64,000 bases of DNA, from positions 1 through 64,000 of the forward strand of contig JBKBKC010000010.1 in the NCBI GenBank assembly GCA_046294265.1. Direction: 5' to 3'. Source of the stretch: JBKBKC01 sp046294265 (GTDB lineage: Bacteria > Pseudomonadota > Alphaproteobacteria > Rhodobacterales > Rhodobacteraceae). The number at the start of each line of letters is the position of its first letter. Within the stretch, counting starts at the first letter, position 1. The notes beneath the pieces are model-generated. The model ran no database searches. It was given only the letters and a program-made list of their open reading frames with translations, and was not told the DNA's origin. The position numbers and the translations under genes are program-made. Positions 8,770 to 17,435 of the stretch are shown here, one piece after another.

Positions 8770-9309
8770 ATGGTGGTAAACGAAAAGGCCAAGGTCCTGA
8801 GTCGGTTGGTTGTGATGGTGCGTCTTCTGTCTGTGTTAAGTGTGGCGATTTTCCTGACGTTGTTGATCGGCGGGCAGGATCGGGGGCAGCAACGGCTGGG
8901 CCTGCTGGATCATTACGCGCCCTCCGAGGCGTCGCCGCAAGACAGCATGCCCCCAACCCGGCCACAGGCTGTGCCCGAAGTGGTGCTGGCCGCGATGCCT
9001 GTGGCAGCGCCCGCCGCCCCGGTGCCGGTCGTCGATGTGCCGGTGGCTGAGGCGCCGGTCGTTGCATCGGCCCCGGCCGAGGTCGTTCCGGCAGCGCTCG
9101 CCGCCCTGCCCCTGCGCTATGTCAACACCAACGCGATCAACGTACGGCGCGGCCCCTCGACCAACGATGCGGTGGTCGGGCGGCTGACGCGGAACGAGGC
9201 GGTGGCGCTGGTGGCCGAGACGGGCGACGGCTGGTATCTGGTGCGGATCGAGGGGGACGGGATCGAGGGCTATGTCGCCGCCCGCCTGATGACCGACCGC
9301 GCGCCCTGA
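8770..9309 (+). CDS. Membrane-anchored SH3-domain protein
   Basis: About 179 residues. One N-terminal membrane helix (about residues 16-34, VRLLSVLSVAIFLTLLIGG) is followed by a Pro/Ala/Val-rich linker. A C-terminal bacterial SH3 domain (about residues 114-174) has INVRRGPS, LTRNEAVALV and GWYLVRI. Such domains bind cell-wall or protein ligands in the periplasm. The start is uncertain: ATG at 8770 is used, while 8755 and 8815 are in frame and no site has a strong Shine-Dalgarno sequence. It is divergent from parC. The precise role is unknown. Confidence 0.75.
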   Translation: MVVNEKAKVLSRLVVMVRLLSVLSVAIFLTLLIGGQDRGQQRLGLLDHYAPSEASPQDSMPPTRPQAVPEVVLAAMPVAAPAAPVPVVDVPVAEAPVVASAPAEVVPAALAALPLRYVNTNAINVRRGPSTNDAVVGRLTRNEAVALVAETGDGWYLVRIEGDGIEGYVAARLMTDRAP

Positions 9310-9366
9310 GGGTTTGCCATTTCCGGCCTTGCGGCTTAGGTCACCGCCGGAAAGACGGGGGACCGC

Positions 9367-10194
9367 ATGGCCGAACGCACGCTTCTGATCACGGGATGTT
9401 CCTCGGGCATCGGGCTGGACGCCGCGCGCGGCATGGCCGCGCGGGGCTGGCGGGTGTTCGCCACCTGCCGGAGGGAGGCGGATTGCGCGCGGTTACGGGG
9501 CGAGGGGCTGGAGAGCTTTCGGCTCGACTATGCCGATGAGGAGAGCATCGCGGCGGCGGTGGACGAGGTGCGGGTGCGGGCGGGGCGGCTGGACGCGCTG
9601 TTCAACAACGGTGCCTTTGCCTGCCCCGGTGCGGTGGAGGACCTGCCGCGCGGGGCGCTGCGCGCGATCTTCGAGACCAATCTCTTTGGCTATCACGACC
9701 TGACGCGCCGGGTGATCCCGATGATGCGGTCGCAGGGCGCGGGGCGGATCGTCAACTGTTCGTCGGTGCTGGGCATGGTGGGGATTGCATGGCGGGGGGC
9801 CTATGTGGCGACCAAATTCGCCATGGAAGGTCTGTCGGACGTGCTGCGGATCGAGATGGCGGGAACGGGGATCGAGGTGATCCTGATCGAGCCGGGCCCG
9901 GTGGCCACGCGGATCCGCGAAAACGCCATACCGCATTTCGAACGCTGGATCGACTGGAAGGGCTCGGCCCGGGCGGAGGAATATGCGGGGTTGCTGAACC
10001 GGCTTTACAAGCCTGGGGCGACGCAGGACCGATTCGAGCTGCCGCCTTCGGCAGTGACGGCCAAGCTGATCCATGCGCTGGAGTCCCCTCGCCCCCGCGC
10101 GCGGTATTTCGTGACGACGCCCACGCATGCCATGAACATCGCGCGCCGCCTCTTGCCCACACGCGCCCTCGACTGGGTGCTGCGGCAGGGCTAG
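9367..10194 (+). CDS. Short-chain dehydrogenase/reductase
   Basis: 275 residues, a classical SDR. It has the cofactor motif TGCSSGIG (residues 9-16), the structural motif FNNGAF in place of NNAG, a catalytic Ser in NCSSVLG, and YxxxK with Tyr146 and Lys150. The Arg-rich segment after strand 2 (CRREADCARL) suggests NADP preference. After the catalytic region, IEPGPVATRI is typical of SDRs acting on hydrophobic alcohols or ketones. The start is ATG at 9367, shortly after a GGGGACCGC stretch. The substrate cannot be told from sequence. Confidence 0.88.
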   Translation: MAERTLLITGCSSGIGLDAARGMAARGWRVFATCRREADCARLRGEGLESFRLDYADEESIAAAVDEVRVRAGRLDALFNNGAFACPGAVEDLPRGALRAIFETNLFGYHDLTRRVIPMMRSQGAGRIVNCSSVLGMVGIAWRGAYVATKFAMEGLSDVLRIEMAGTGIEVILIEPGPVATRIRENAIPHFERWIDWKGSARAEEYAGLLNRLYKPGATQDRFELPPSAVTAKLIHALESPRPRARYFVTTPTHAMNIARRLLPTRALDWVLRQG

Positions 10195-10272
10195 GCGCAT
10201 CCGCCGCGCAGGCCCCCCTCGCCTTTCCCGGACGATCCGCTAGATTGCAGGGATCACCACGAGGGGACGCCC

Positions 10273-10485
10273 ATGTTCAACGATCCGCTGCTAACCCTTG
10301 CCATCGCCGCCTGTCTGGGCGTGCTCGTGGTCCTGATGATCGGGATCGGCGGGTTTGCCCGGGGTGGCGATTTCAACAAGAAACATGCCAACCGCCTGAT
10401 GCGTTACCGCATCTATGCGCAGGCCGGGGCGGTGGCGGTGATCCTGCTCTACGTCACGCTGCGCGGCATGGCCGGAGGGAACTGA
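10273..10485 (+). CDS. Small twin-transmembrane protein, HIG1-domain-like
   Basis: 70 residues with two membrane helices (about residues 7-27 and 47-66) joined by a basic loop, RGGDFNKKHANRLMRYRIYAQ. This pattern of two helices flanking a conserved N..NRLMRYR-type loop matches the HIG1 family, known in mitochondria and alphaproteobacteria as respiratory-complex assembly or stability factors. The start is supported by GAGGGGA upstream. Its stop overlaps the start of the adenosyltransferase gene by 1 nt, so translation is coupled. Confidence 0.85.
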   Translation: MFNDPLLTLAIAACLGVLVVLMIGIGGFARGGDFNKKHANRLMRYRIYAQAGAVAVILLYVTLRGMAGGN

Positions 10486-11057
10486 TGATCGTCCTGTCGA
10501 AGATCTATACGAAAACCGGCGATGCCGGGGAAACCGCGCTGGGGAACGGCGCGCGCGTGGCCAAGCATTCGCTGCGCGTCAGCGCCTATGGCACGGTGGA
10601 CGAGACCAACGCCACCATCGGCCTTGCCCGCCAGCATGCTGCGGGCGAGCTCGACGCCGCGCTTCAGCGCATCCAGAACGACATGTTCGACCTTGGCGCT
10701 GACCTTTGCCGCCCCGACATGGAGCGCGACCACGAGGCGGGATACACCCCGCTGCGCATCCTTGCTGCACAGGTGGAGCGGCTTGAGGCCGAGATCGACG
10801 CGATGAACGCGCGGCTGGAACCCTTGCGGTCGTTCATCCTGCCCGGCGGCAGCGCGCTTGCGGCGCAATTGCACCTGTGCCGCACCGTGTGTCGGCGCGC
10901 CGAACGCCTGACGGTGGAGCTTGCGACCATGGAGGCGATCAACATGGAGGCGGTGAAATACCTCAACCGGCTGTCCGACTGGTTCTTTGTCGCCGGCCGC
11001 ATCGCAAATGACGACGGGCGGGCCGATGTGCTGTGGGTTCCGGGGCTGACGCGTTAG
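10485..11057 (+). CDS. Cob(I)yrinic acid a,c-diamide adenosyltransferase, PduO type
   Basis: 190 residues from ATG at 10485, which overlaps the previous stop (TGATG). The enzyme transfers the adenosyl group of ATP to cob(I)alamin to form coenzyme B12. The ATP-binding N-terminus has KIYTKTGDAGET, followed by VSAYGTVDETNA. The C-terminal helices carry the conserved RRAER and YLNRLSDWFFVAGR segments. Length is typical. Adenosylcobalamin is needed by the mutases of the ethylmalonyl-CoA pathway, which the nearby mcd gene shows is probably present. Confidence 0.94.
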   Translation: MIVLSKIYTKTGDAGETALGNGARVAKHSLRVSAYGTVDETNATIGLARQHAAGELDAALQRIQNDMFDLGADLCRPDMERDHEAGYTPLRILAAQVERLEAEIDAMNARLEPLRSFILPGGSALAAQLHLCRTVCRRAERLTVELATMEAINMEAVKYLNRLSDWFFVAGRIANDDGRADVLWVPGLTR

Positions 11058-11160
11058 GACGCGGCGTCGCAGGTCCCGGCGATGTCGCATTTCCCCTGTT
11101 GCAAGACCGCGCGACGGGCTATGTGTTCGCGCAACTTTATGTCTTGCGGGAGGGTGGCCG

Positions 11161-11922
11161 ATGAAGGTTCTTGTGCCGGTCAAGCGGGTGATCGACTACA
11201 ACGTCAAGGTGCGCGTCAAGGCGGACGGGTCGGGTGTGGACCTTGCCAACGTCAAGATGTCGATGAATCCCTTTGACGAGATCGCGGTGGAAGAGGCGAT
11301 CCGCCTGCGCGAAAAGGGGGTCGCAACCGAGATCGTCGTGGTCTCCATCGGCGTCCGGCAAAGCCAGGACGTGCTGCGCAACGCGCTGGCCATGGGGGCC
11401 GACCGGGCCATCCTGATCGAGGCAACCTCGGACGTGCATGTGGACATCGAGCCCCTGGCGGTAGCGAAGCTGCTGGCGGCCGTGGTCAAGGACGAGGCGC
11501 CGGGCCTTGTGATCGCGGGCAAGCAGGCCATCGACAACGACATGAACGCGACGGGCCAGATGCTCGCGGCGCTGCTTGGCTGGAGCCAGGCGACATTCGC
11601 CAGCGAACTGGCCATCGAGGGCGATCATGCCATCGTCACGCGCGAGGTGGACGGCGGGTTGCAGACGATCAAGGTGCAGCTGCCCGCGATCGTCACCGCC
11701 GACCTGCGCCTGAACGAGCCGCGCTATGCGTCGCTTCCGAACATCATGAAGGCCAAGAAGAAGCCGCTGGAGGAAAAGACCGCCGCCGATTACGGCGTCG
11801 ATGTCACGCCGCGGCTGACGGTCCTGAAAACGGTGGAACCGGCGGGGCGCAAGGCGGGGGTCAAGGTGGGCTCGGTGGCCGAGCTCATCGCGAAACTGAA
11901 AGACGAAGCGGGGGTGATCTGA
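11161..11922 (+). CDS. etfB: Electron transfer flavoprotein beta subunit
   Basis: 253 residues. With EtfA it takes electrons from acyl-CoA dehydrogenases and passes them to ETF:ubiquinone oxidoreductase. It has the opening MKVLVPVKRVIDYN, NPFDEIAVEEAIRL, the AMP-binding region GKQAIDNDMNATGQ, and the late motif DLRLNEPRYASLPNIMKAKKK, which contains the recognition loop for dehydrogenases. ATG at 11161 follows GGGAGGGTGG. It forms an operon with etfA (1-nt gap). Several acyl-CoA dehydrogenases in this window (mcd and the one at 32.2 kb) are likely partners. Confidence 0.97.
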   Translation: MKVLVPVKRVIDYNVKVRVKADGSGVDLANVKMSMNPFDEIAVEEAIRLREKGVATEIVVVSIGVRQSQDVLRNALAMGADRAILIEATSDVHVDIEPLAVAKLLAAVVKDEAPGLVIAGKQAIDNDMNATGQMLAALLGWSQATFASELAIEGDHAIVTREVDGGLQTIKVQLPAIVTADLRLNEPRYASLPNIMKAKKKPLEEKTAADYGVDVTPRLTVLKTVEPAGRKAGVKVGSVAELIAKLKDEAGVI

Positions 11923-11923
11923 C

Positions 11924-12850
11924 ATGGCCGTACTTCTCCTGGGGGAAATGATCGATGGCAAGCTGGCGACCGACGGGGTCGCCAAGGCGCTGACCGCCGT
12001 GGCGAGCCTTGGCGAGGTGCATGTGCTTGTCGCCGGGGCTGGTGGCGATGCCGCCGCTGCCGAGGCGGCCACGCTGGCGGGTGTGTCCAAGGTCATCCTC
12101 GCGGGTGACGCGGTGTTCGACCACGGGATGGCCGAGCCGACAGCTGCCCTGATCGTGTCGCTGGCGGGCGGATATTCCCATATAGCGGCGGCTTCGGGGG
12201 CCTTTTCCAAATCGGTCCTGCCGCGCGTGGCGGCGATGCTGGACGTGATGGTGATTTCCGAGGTTCTGCATGTGGTCGATGCCGAGACGTTCGATCGGCC
12301 GATCTATGCGGGCAACGCCATCCAGACGGTGAAATCGACCGACAAGATCAAGGTCATGACCATTCGCACCGCAACCTTCGCCGCAGCGGGGACGGGCGGC
12401 GCGGCCCCGGTCGAAACCATCGACACGGCCGCCGACGGCTCACTCTCTGCTTGGGTCGAGGACAAGGTGGCGGCCAGCGACCGGCCCGATCTGACCAGCG
12501 CCGGGATCGTGGTCTCGGGCGGCCGCGGTGTGGGGTCCGAGGCGGATTTCGCGATGATCGAAACGCTGGCCGACAAGCTGGGGGCGGCTGTCGGCGCCTC
12601 GCGCGCGGCGGTCGACTCGGGTTACGCTCCGAACGACTGGCAGGTGGGCCAGACCGGCAAGGTGGTGGCGCCGAAGCTCTATGTGGCCGTTGGCATCTCG
12701 GGCGCGATCCAGCATCTGGCGGGGATGAAGGACAGCAAGGTGATCGTCGCCATCAACAAGGACGAAGAGGCCCCGATCTTTCAGGTGGCCGATTACGGGC
12801 TGGTGGCGGACCTGTTCACCGCCGTCCCCGAGATGATCGAAAAGCTGTAA
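11924..12850 (+). CDS. etfA: Electron transfer flavoprotein alpha subunit
   Basis: 308 residues. It carries the FAD domain of the ETF heterodimer. The N-terminal domain is followed by the C-terminal FAD-binding region with VSGGRGVGS, GASRAAVDSGY, GQTGKVVAPKLYVAVGISGA and INKDEEAPIFQVADYGLV, all family hallmarks. It starts 1 nt after the etfB stop. A perfect 12-bp hairpin follows the stop. Confidence 0.97.
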   Translation: MAVLLLGEMIDGKLATDGVAKALTAVASLGEVHVLVAGAGGDAAAAEAATLAGVSKVILAGDAVFDHGMAEPTAALIVSLAGGYSHIAAASGAFSKSVLPRVAAMLDVMVISEVLHVVDAETFDRPIYAGNAIQTVKSTDKIKVMTIRTATFAAAGTGGAAPVETIDTAADGSLSAWVEDKVAASDRPDLTSAGIVVSGGRGVGSEADFAMIETLADKLGAAVGASRAAVDSGYAPNDWQVGQTGKVVAPKLYVAVGISGAIQHLAGMKDSKVIVAINKDEEAPIFQVADYGLVADLFTAVPEMIEKL

Positions 12851-12872
12851 GGCGGCGACAGTTGGCTGGTTG

Positions 12873-12900
12873 CAAGGGGCACCCTGCGGGGTGCCCCTTG
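12873..12900. terminator. Hairpin between etfA and the convergent DUF6473 gene
   Basis: A perfect 12-bp stem (CAAGGGGCACCC / GGGTGCCCCTTG) with a 4-nt loop ends 6 nt before the stop codon of the opposing gene. It probably ends both transcripts; the T content after the stem is low. Confidence 0.75.
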
Positions 12901-12906
12901 GCCGTT

Positions 12907-13728
12907 TCAGCGCAGCTTGTCCAGAATGGGCGCGAGTGCCGCCGCCACCTTGGCATGGACCTCGGGGCCCGGAAGGCCCTCGGCCGCAGGACGCTCCATC
13001 TCGGCAAAGGCCATGCCGTCCAAGGATGCGCCTTCGGGATCGCCGTGATACGTGACCTCGACATACCCCGCAACCAAGGGCCGCAGCGCCGCGATCATGC
13101 CGGCGTCGATCAGGAACGGCTCCGGCCCGCCCGGGTCGGCCAAGGCGGGGGGCAGCGCGCGGCCGACCCACAGCAGCGTCACCGGCACCCGAAGCTCGGC
13201 GATCAGGCTGCGCATCCGGCCCATCCAGGCCGCCCGCAGGTCATCGGCCAGCGTGGCAAAGCGGCGGGGAGAGACGGCGCGCAGGGTGCCCAGAAGATGG
13301 CCGGTAAAGTGGAAATGCGTGAAATCCACTTCGGGGAAGAGCGCGCGCAGCGGGGGATTTGCGCGCACGAAGCGGTCGTTGCGGCGCGGATGCACCGCAT
13401 AGTGGCGGTTCGACAGGTTCGCCGCCCCCATTACCTGCACCACCGCGGCCCGCGCACCTGCCGCAACGCGCATGGCCGCCGGATCCGAGAGCCAGGCATC
13501 CGGGCCAGCGTTGACGCAGCCCAGATTGACCATGCGCCAGCCGGTCTCCGCCTCGGCCAGGTCCGGCCAGGGGCGGGGGATGAACTTGCCATAGGTCTCG
13601 GTCCCCCCGAGGGCCGCGACATAGGGCAACGCGAGGTCGCGCTGCGGACCGCGGAACAGCAGTCTGGACCCGCCATAGTGGCAGGGAAAATAGTCGAGCG
13701 ACCCCTCGCCCGCATAGGCATAGGCCAT
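12907..13728 (-). CDS. DUF6473-like protein
   Basis: 273 residues from ATG at 13728 (MAYAYAGEGSLDYFPCHYGG). The opening LDYFPCHYGGSRLLFRGP and LGGTETYGKFI are features I associate with a Rhodobacteraceae-specific family of unknown function. Residues such as NLGCVNAGPDAWL and GAANLSNRHYAVHPRRNDRF are also conserved in my recollection. The fold resembles SGNH-type hydrolases in outline (an early glycine-rich block, a later NxG segment), but I cannot confirm a catalytic triad. The open frame continues 20 codons upstream of the likely start. Confidence 0.75.
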   Translation of the reverse strand: MAYAYAGEGSLDYFPCHYGGSRLLFRGPQRDLALPYVAALGGTETYGKFIPRPWPDLAEAETGWRMVNLGCVNAGPDAWLSDPAAMRVAAGARAAVVQVMGAANLSNRHYAVHPRRNDRFVRANPPLRALFPEVDFTHFHFTGHLLGTLRAVSPRRFATLADDLRAAWMGRMRSLIAELRVPVTLLWVGRALPPALADPGGPEPFLIDAGMIAALRPLVAGYVEVTYHGDPEGASLDGMAFAEMERPAAEGLPGPEVHAKVAAALAPILDKLR

Positions 13729-13886
13729 GGCCACGCACCCCGAAATCCAACACACCCGCGACTCAGTCTGGAGGCGATGCGTTGCCAAAGCGCTAAATCT
13801 AAAAAGCCCGGGAATTTCCGCAGGCTTGCACCCGGATTGCCCCCCGGCCTATGGTTCGACCGCAGCGGCGATCCGGGGGCGTGACC

Positions 13887-14762
13887 ATGGAGATCAAAAG
13901 CGTGGGCGTGGTGGGCGCGGGCCAGATGGGCAGCGGCATCGCGCATGTCTTTGCGCTGGCGGGCTATGACGTGCTGCTGACCGATGTGGACGGCGCGGCG
14001 CTGGAGCGGGCGGTGGCGCTGATCGAGCGCAACATCGCGCGCCAGGTGACGCGCGGCAAGGTGACGGCCGAGGACAAGGCAGCGGCGATGGCGCGCATCC
14101 GCACCACGATGACGCTGGCGGAGCTGGGGCCGCTGGACCTGATCATCGAGGCCGCGACCGAGAACGAGCCGATCAAGCAGAAGATCTTTGACGGCCTTGC
14201 CCCGCATCTTGGGCCGCAGACGATCCTGACCTCGAACACCTCGTCGATCTCGATCACCCGGCTGGCCAGCCGCACCGACCGGCCCGAGCGGTTCATGGGG
14301 TTTCATTTCATGAACCCCGTGCCGGTGATGCAGCTGGTCGAGCTGATCCGCGGGATCGCCACGGACGGCCCCACCTACCAGACCCTGCTGGCGGTGGTGG
14401 AGAAGCTGGGCAAGACGGCGGCGAGTGCCGAGGATTTCCCGGCCTTCATCGTCAACCGCATCCTGATGCCGATGATCAACGAGGCGGTCTATACGCTTTA
14501 CGAGGGCGTGGGGTCGGTAAAGTCCATCGACGAAAGCCTGAAGCTGGGCGCGAACCACCCGATGGGGCCCTTGGAACTGGCCGATTTCATCGGGCTGGAC
14601 ACCTGCCTGGCCATCATGAACGTGCTGCATGACGGGCTGGCGGATACGAAATACCGGCCCTGCCCGCTCTTGACCAAATATGTCGAGGCAGGCTGGCTGG
14701 GCCGCAAGACGCAGCGGGGGTTCTATGACTATCGCGGCGAGGTGCCGGTTCCCACGCGCTGA
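13887..14762 (+). CDS. 3-hydroxybutyryl-CoA dehydrogenase
   Basis: 291 residues from ATG at 13887. It oxidises (S)-3-hydroxyacyl-CoA with NAD(P), or reduces acetoacetyl-CoA. The Rossmann motif VGAGQMGSGIAHVFALAG is at the N-terminus. TSNTSSISITRLA and the catalytic His region GFHFMNPVPVMQLVELI follow, then a C-terminal helical domain with NRILMPMINEAV and GANHPMGPLELADFIGLD. Size and motifs match the single-domain Hbd/PaaH type. It lies near etfAB and upstream of the carbon-control genes. The enzyme may serve polyhydroxybutyrate, fatty-acid or aromatic-CoA metabolism. Confidence 0.93.
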   Translation: MEIKSVGVVGAGQMGSGIAHVFALAGYDVLLTDVDGAALERAVALIERNIARQVTRGKVTAEDKAAAMARIRTTMTLAELGPLDLIIEAATENEPIKQKIFDGLAPHLGPQTILTSNTSSISITRLASRTDRPERFMGFHFMNPVPVMQLVELIRGIATDGPTYQTLLAVVEKLGKTAASAEDFPAFIVNRILMPMINEAVYTLYEGVGSVKSIDESLKLGANHPMGPLELADFIGLDTCLAIMNVLHDGLADTKYRPCPLLTKYVEAGWLGRKTQRGFYDYRGEVPVPTR

Positions 14763-14776
14763 GGCAGACTGAGCGC

Positions 14777-14870
14777 GCCGGGGGCTTTGCGCCCCCCCGG
14801 CCATCGGTTTCTTGAGCCGATGGCAAAATTGATGACCGACCCCGCAGGATATTTGCGGACCGAAGACGCA
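14777..14870. repeat. Recurrent hairpin/GGATATTT element, copy A
   Basis: It lies between convergent genes. It contains a GC hairpin (CCGGGGGC...GCCCCCCCGG), a second perfect 8-bp hairpin GCCATCGG / CCGATGGC (14800-14824) followed by AAAATT, and then the tail CGCAGGATATTTGCGGACCG. The tail matches the six other copies listed here. It is probably a transcription or mRNA 3'-end element. Confidence 0.65.
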
Positions 14871-14875
14871 GGACG

Positions 14876-15790
14876 TCAGGCAATCTTTCGATGGAAGGCC
14901 GAAGGTGGCGCGAGACGGGCGGGGCCGCCGGGTTCGGACAAGGCAAGCGTATGCGCGCGCAGCCAGGCGAGAAAGCCGCGCGGATCGCCGGGCCAATTGT
15001 TGAGCGCCGAGGCGGGGATCGGCACGCCGATATGGGGGCGCTGCGGCTTGTTCAGGCCGCGCTTGATCTCATGCAGCAAAAGGCCCTGGCGCAACGTGGC
15101 CGAGACAAGGTTCGCCATCAGATAAACCCGGCTGTTCTGGCCCGTGAAGCGGATGGGCAGGATCGTCGCGCCGGATTTCGCCACCATCTTGTGGGTGAAG
15201 AGGTTCCATTCCGCCTCGATCGCGGGGCCGAAGAAGGTTTCGGAATGCGCGACCTTGCCGGCGGGAAACAGGATGATCGCGCCCCCGGCCTTCAGATGCG
15301 CCATGGTGTCCGCGCGCATCTGAAGGCCCAGTTCGCGTGCGTTGTCCTCATGCGGGAAGGGCACGGGGATCATGAACTGTTCGACCTCGGGGATGCCGGT
15401 CAGCAGGCTGCGCGTCAGGATCTTGAAATCGGGGCGCACGCGGTTGATCATCTCGGCCATGACCATGCCATCGACCACGCCGCTGGGATGGTTGGCCACC
15501 ACCACGAGCGGACCGGTGGCGGGAATGCGCGCGATCTCTTCGGGCGGCGTGTCGATGCGGATGCCCATATGGGCGATGGCGGCGGGCCAGAAGGGCGGGC
15601 CGAAGGGCGCGCCCTTGCGCTCGAAATCGCGGATCAGGCGCAGCAGGGTCAGCTTTGCCGTCATCCATTCGATGGCGCGGATGGTGTTGGCCTTGACCGG
15701 GTTCGAAAAGGTGCCGGCATAGGACAGGCGGCGCATGTCATAGGCGCGATTTGCGGCCACGGCCCGGGTGTGGTCGGTGATGTCGTCCAA
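14876..15790 (-). CDS. Lysophospholipid (1-acyl-glycerol-3-phosphate-type) acyltransferase
   Basis: About 304 residues if started at TTG 15790; the open frame runs to 15862 but would then overlap ptsH. The PlsC-type motif I is NHPSGVVDG, where the usual HxxxxD is met by His and Asp. The motif III region contains LFPAGKVAHSE, with the FPEG-type loop. It probably acylates lysophospholipids or related lipids at the inner membrane. It follows ptsH by 43 nt on the same strand, a position I have seen in related genomes. Start codon uncertain. Confidence 0.8.
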   Translation of the reverse strand: MDDITDHTRAVAANRAYDMRRLSYAGTFSNPVKANTIRAIEWMTAKLTLLRLIRDFERKGAPFGPPFWPAAIAHMGIRIDTPPEEIARIPATGPLVVVANHPSGVVDGMVMAEMINRVRPDFKILTRSLLTGIPEVEQFMIPVPFPHEDNARELGLQMRADTMAHLKAGGAIILFPAGKVAHSETFFGPAIEAEWNLFTHKMVAKSGATILPIRFTGQNSRVYLMANLVSATLRQGLLLHEIKRGLNKPQRPHIGVPIPASALNNWPGDPRGFLAWLRAHTLALSEPGGPARLAPPSAFHRKIA

Positions 15791-15833
15791 GACTGCGCGT
15801 CCCCCAAGGCCCGGTGATGGCCCGCAAGCGCCT

Positions 15834-16103
15834 CTAGTAATCTTCGCCGAAGCGGTTTGCAACGAGCGTGGACAGCGCGCGCGCCAGCGCCTCTGCCTCT
15901 GCCCCCGAGGTGGTGACCTGGATGGCGGTCCCGCGCGAGGCCGCCAGCATCAGGAGGCCCATGATCGAGTCGCCCGAGACCGTGATGCCGTCACGGCTGA
16001 CTTGCGCCTCTGCATCGTGACGCTCAACCTCTTCGACGAATTTCGCCGAGGCGCGGGCGTGCAGGCCCTTTTCGTTGGTGATCTGCAGCAGAAGCGTCGT
16101 CAT
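15834..16103 (-). CDS. ptsH: HPr phosphocarrier protein
   Basis: 89 residues. His15 in KGLHARASAKF is the phospho-acceptor from enzyme I. Ser46 in VSGDSIMGLLML is the site that HprK would phosphorylate. It overlaps the EIIA gene by 4 nt. No sugar-specific EIIB/EIIC lies nearby, so this is a regulatory PTS as in other alphaproteobacteria. Confidence 0.96.
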   Translation of the reverse strand: MTTLLLQITNEKGLHARASAKFVEEVERHDAEAQVSRDGITVSGDSIMGLLMLAASRGTAIQVTTSGAEAEALARALSTLVANRFGEDY

Positions 16104-16501
16104 CCCCGGTCGCCGGTCCCGAGGTCCAGGCTGTTGATATACTTGCGCCCCGCATCCAGTGCGAGCGTCACCGCCTCGGGCACCGGCAGGTCGCGGGATT
16201 TCGCGAGCTTGATCAACATGGGCAGATTGGCCCCGTAGAGGATGCGGCGGTTGGGCCCGATGCAGGCGGGCAGCGACAGGTTCGACGGGCTGCCCCCGAA
16301 CATGTCGGTGACGACCAGCACGCCCTGCCCTTGGTCCACCGCATCGGCGGCGGCGCAGATCTCGGCCTGTTTGGCGGCGCGGTCGTGGATTTCCTCGATG
16401 GCGATGGCGATCACCCCCTGCTGGCGGCCCACCACATGCTCAACCGCCGAGAGATACTCGCGTGCGAGGCCGCCGTGGGCCACGATGACGATGCCGATCA
16501 C
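16100..16501 (-). CDS. PTS EIIA component, mannose family
   Basis: 133 residues from GTG at 16501 (MIGIVIVAHGG). His9 in VAHGGLAREY is the likely phosphorylation site, and VVTDMFGGSPSNLS is a second family hallmark. It starts 8 nt after rapZ ends and overlaps ptsH. Lacking EIIB/EIIC partners, it probably serves signalling through HprK/ChvG rather than sugar uptake; this comes from the conserved gene neighbourhood, not from the sequence itself. Confidence 0.93.
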   Translation of the reverse strand: MIGIVIVAHGGLAREYLSAVEHVVGRQQGVIAIAIEEIHDRAAKQAEICAAADAVDQGQGVLVVTDMFGGSPSNLSLPACIGPNRRILYGANLPMLIKLAKSRDLPVPEAVTLALDAGRKYINSLDLGTGDRG

Positions 16502-16508
16502 GCCCTGT

Positions 16509-17435
16509 TCACCCCGTTTGCGCGGGGGGCGTGGTGGCCGCCCTGCGTTCCAGTTCCCTGTGTCGTTTTGACACCGGCCAGCCTGTCTCTGCAAGCAGCT
16601 TGCCCAGACTTTCGGCCACCATGACCGAACGGTGTTGCCCGCCGGTGCAGCCGAAACCGATCGACAGGTGCGCCTTGCCTTCCTCCAGTTGAGCGGGCAA
16701 CAGGAAAAGCACCAGATCGGCGAGTTTGGCAAAGAACGGCGCAAACCGCGGATCGGCGGCGATATGGGCGGCCACCGGCGGGTCGCGCCCGTCAAGGTCA
16801 CGCAGGGCGGGCTGCCAGTGCGGGTTGTCCAGGAACCGGCAGTCGAACACCATGTCGAGGCCGCGCGGCAACCCGCGCTTGTAGGAAAAGGACTGCAACG
16901 AGACGGTCAGGCGCGGCCCCTGCGGCGTGCCGAACCAGCGCACGACCTCGGCCTTCAGGTCATGCGGCGACATCTCGGTGGTGTCGATCAGGTGGTCGGC
17001 GCGGACCCGGATCGGGGCCAGGAGATCGACTTCGCGCGCGATGCCCTCTTCGGGCGTGGCGGCGGGGGCCATGGGGTGTCGACGGCGGGTCTGGGTGTAG
17101 CGGCGGACCAGTTCGGCGGGGGCGCAATCAAGATAGATCACCTCCAGCATCACCTGCGGGTCGCGGGTCAGCCGGTCGATCAGCTCGATCACGGCAGAGG
17201 CGGCAAAGTCGCGGTTGCGCACATCGAGGCCGAGGGCCACGGGCCGGGCCAGCGGCGGGCCGTCCATCAGGCGGGGCACGAGGCTGAGCGGCAGGTTGTC
17301 GATCACCTCATATCCCAGATCCTCCAGCGCATGGATCGCGGTGGAGCGGCCCGCGCCCGAGGGGCCGGTGACAAGGACGATGCGGTGTTCGGTCTGGTCC
17401 ACCATGGGGGTCCGAGGGTCAGGCGTGTCTGCCAT
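16509..17435 (-). CDS. rapZ: RNase adapter protein RapZ (YvcJ family P-loop protein)
   Basis: 308 residues from ATG at 17435. The P-loop GPSGAGRS has Arg where the classical Walker A Lys stands. It is followed by ALEDLGYEVIDNLPLSL, typical of the family. The C-terminal domain has SFSYKRGLP, FDCRFLDNPHW and GCTGGQHRSV. In enterobacteria RapZ binds GlmZ sRNA and UDP-sugars; in alphaproteobacteria its role is less clear and may link to the PTS genes here. The start overlaps the end of hprK by 17 nt. A later Met (MVDQTEHR) is an alternative start. Confidence 0.93.
   Translation of the reverse strand: MADTPDPRTPMVDQTEHRIVLVTGPSGAGRSTAIHALEDLGYEVIDNLPLSLVPRLMDGPPLARPVALGLDVRNRDFAASAVIELIDRLTRDPQVMLEVIYLDCAPAELVRRYTQTRRRHPMAPAATPEEGIAREVDLLAPIRVRADHLIDTTEMSPHDLKAEVVRWFGTPQGPRLTVSLQSFSYKRGLPRGLDMVFDCRFLDNPHWQPALRDLDGRDPPVAAHIAADPRFAPFFAKLADLVLFLLPAQLEEGKAHLSIGFGCTGGQHRSVMVAESLGKLLAETGWPVSKRHRELERRAATTPPAQTG

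Noticed and set aside
16509..16801. Longer EIIA protein starting within rapZ (frame open to 16801)
   Set aside because: The upstream residues are rapZ sequence in another frame; the EIIA domain begins exactly at GTG 16501.
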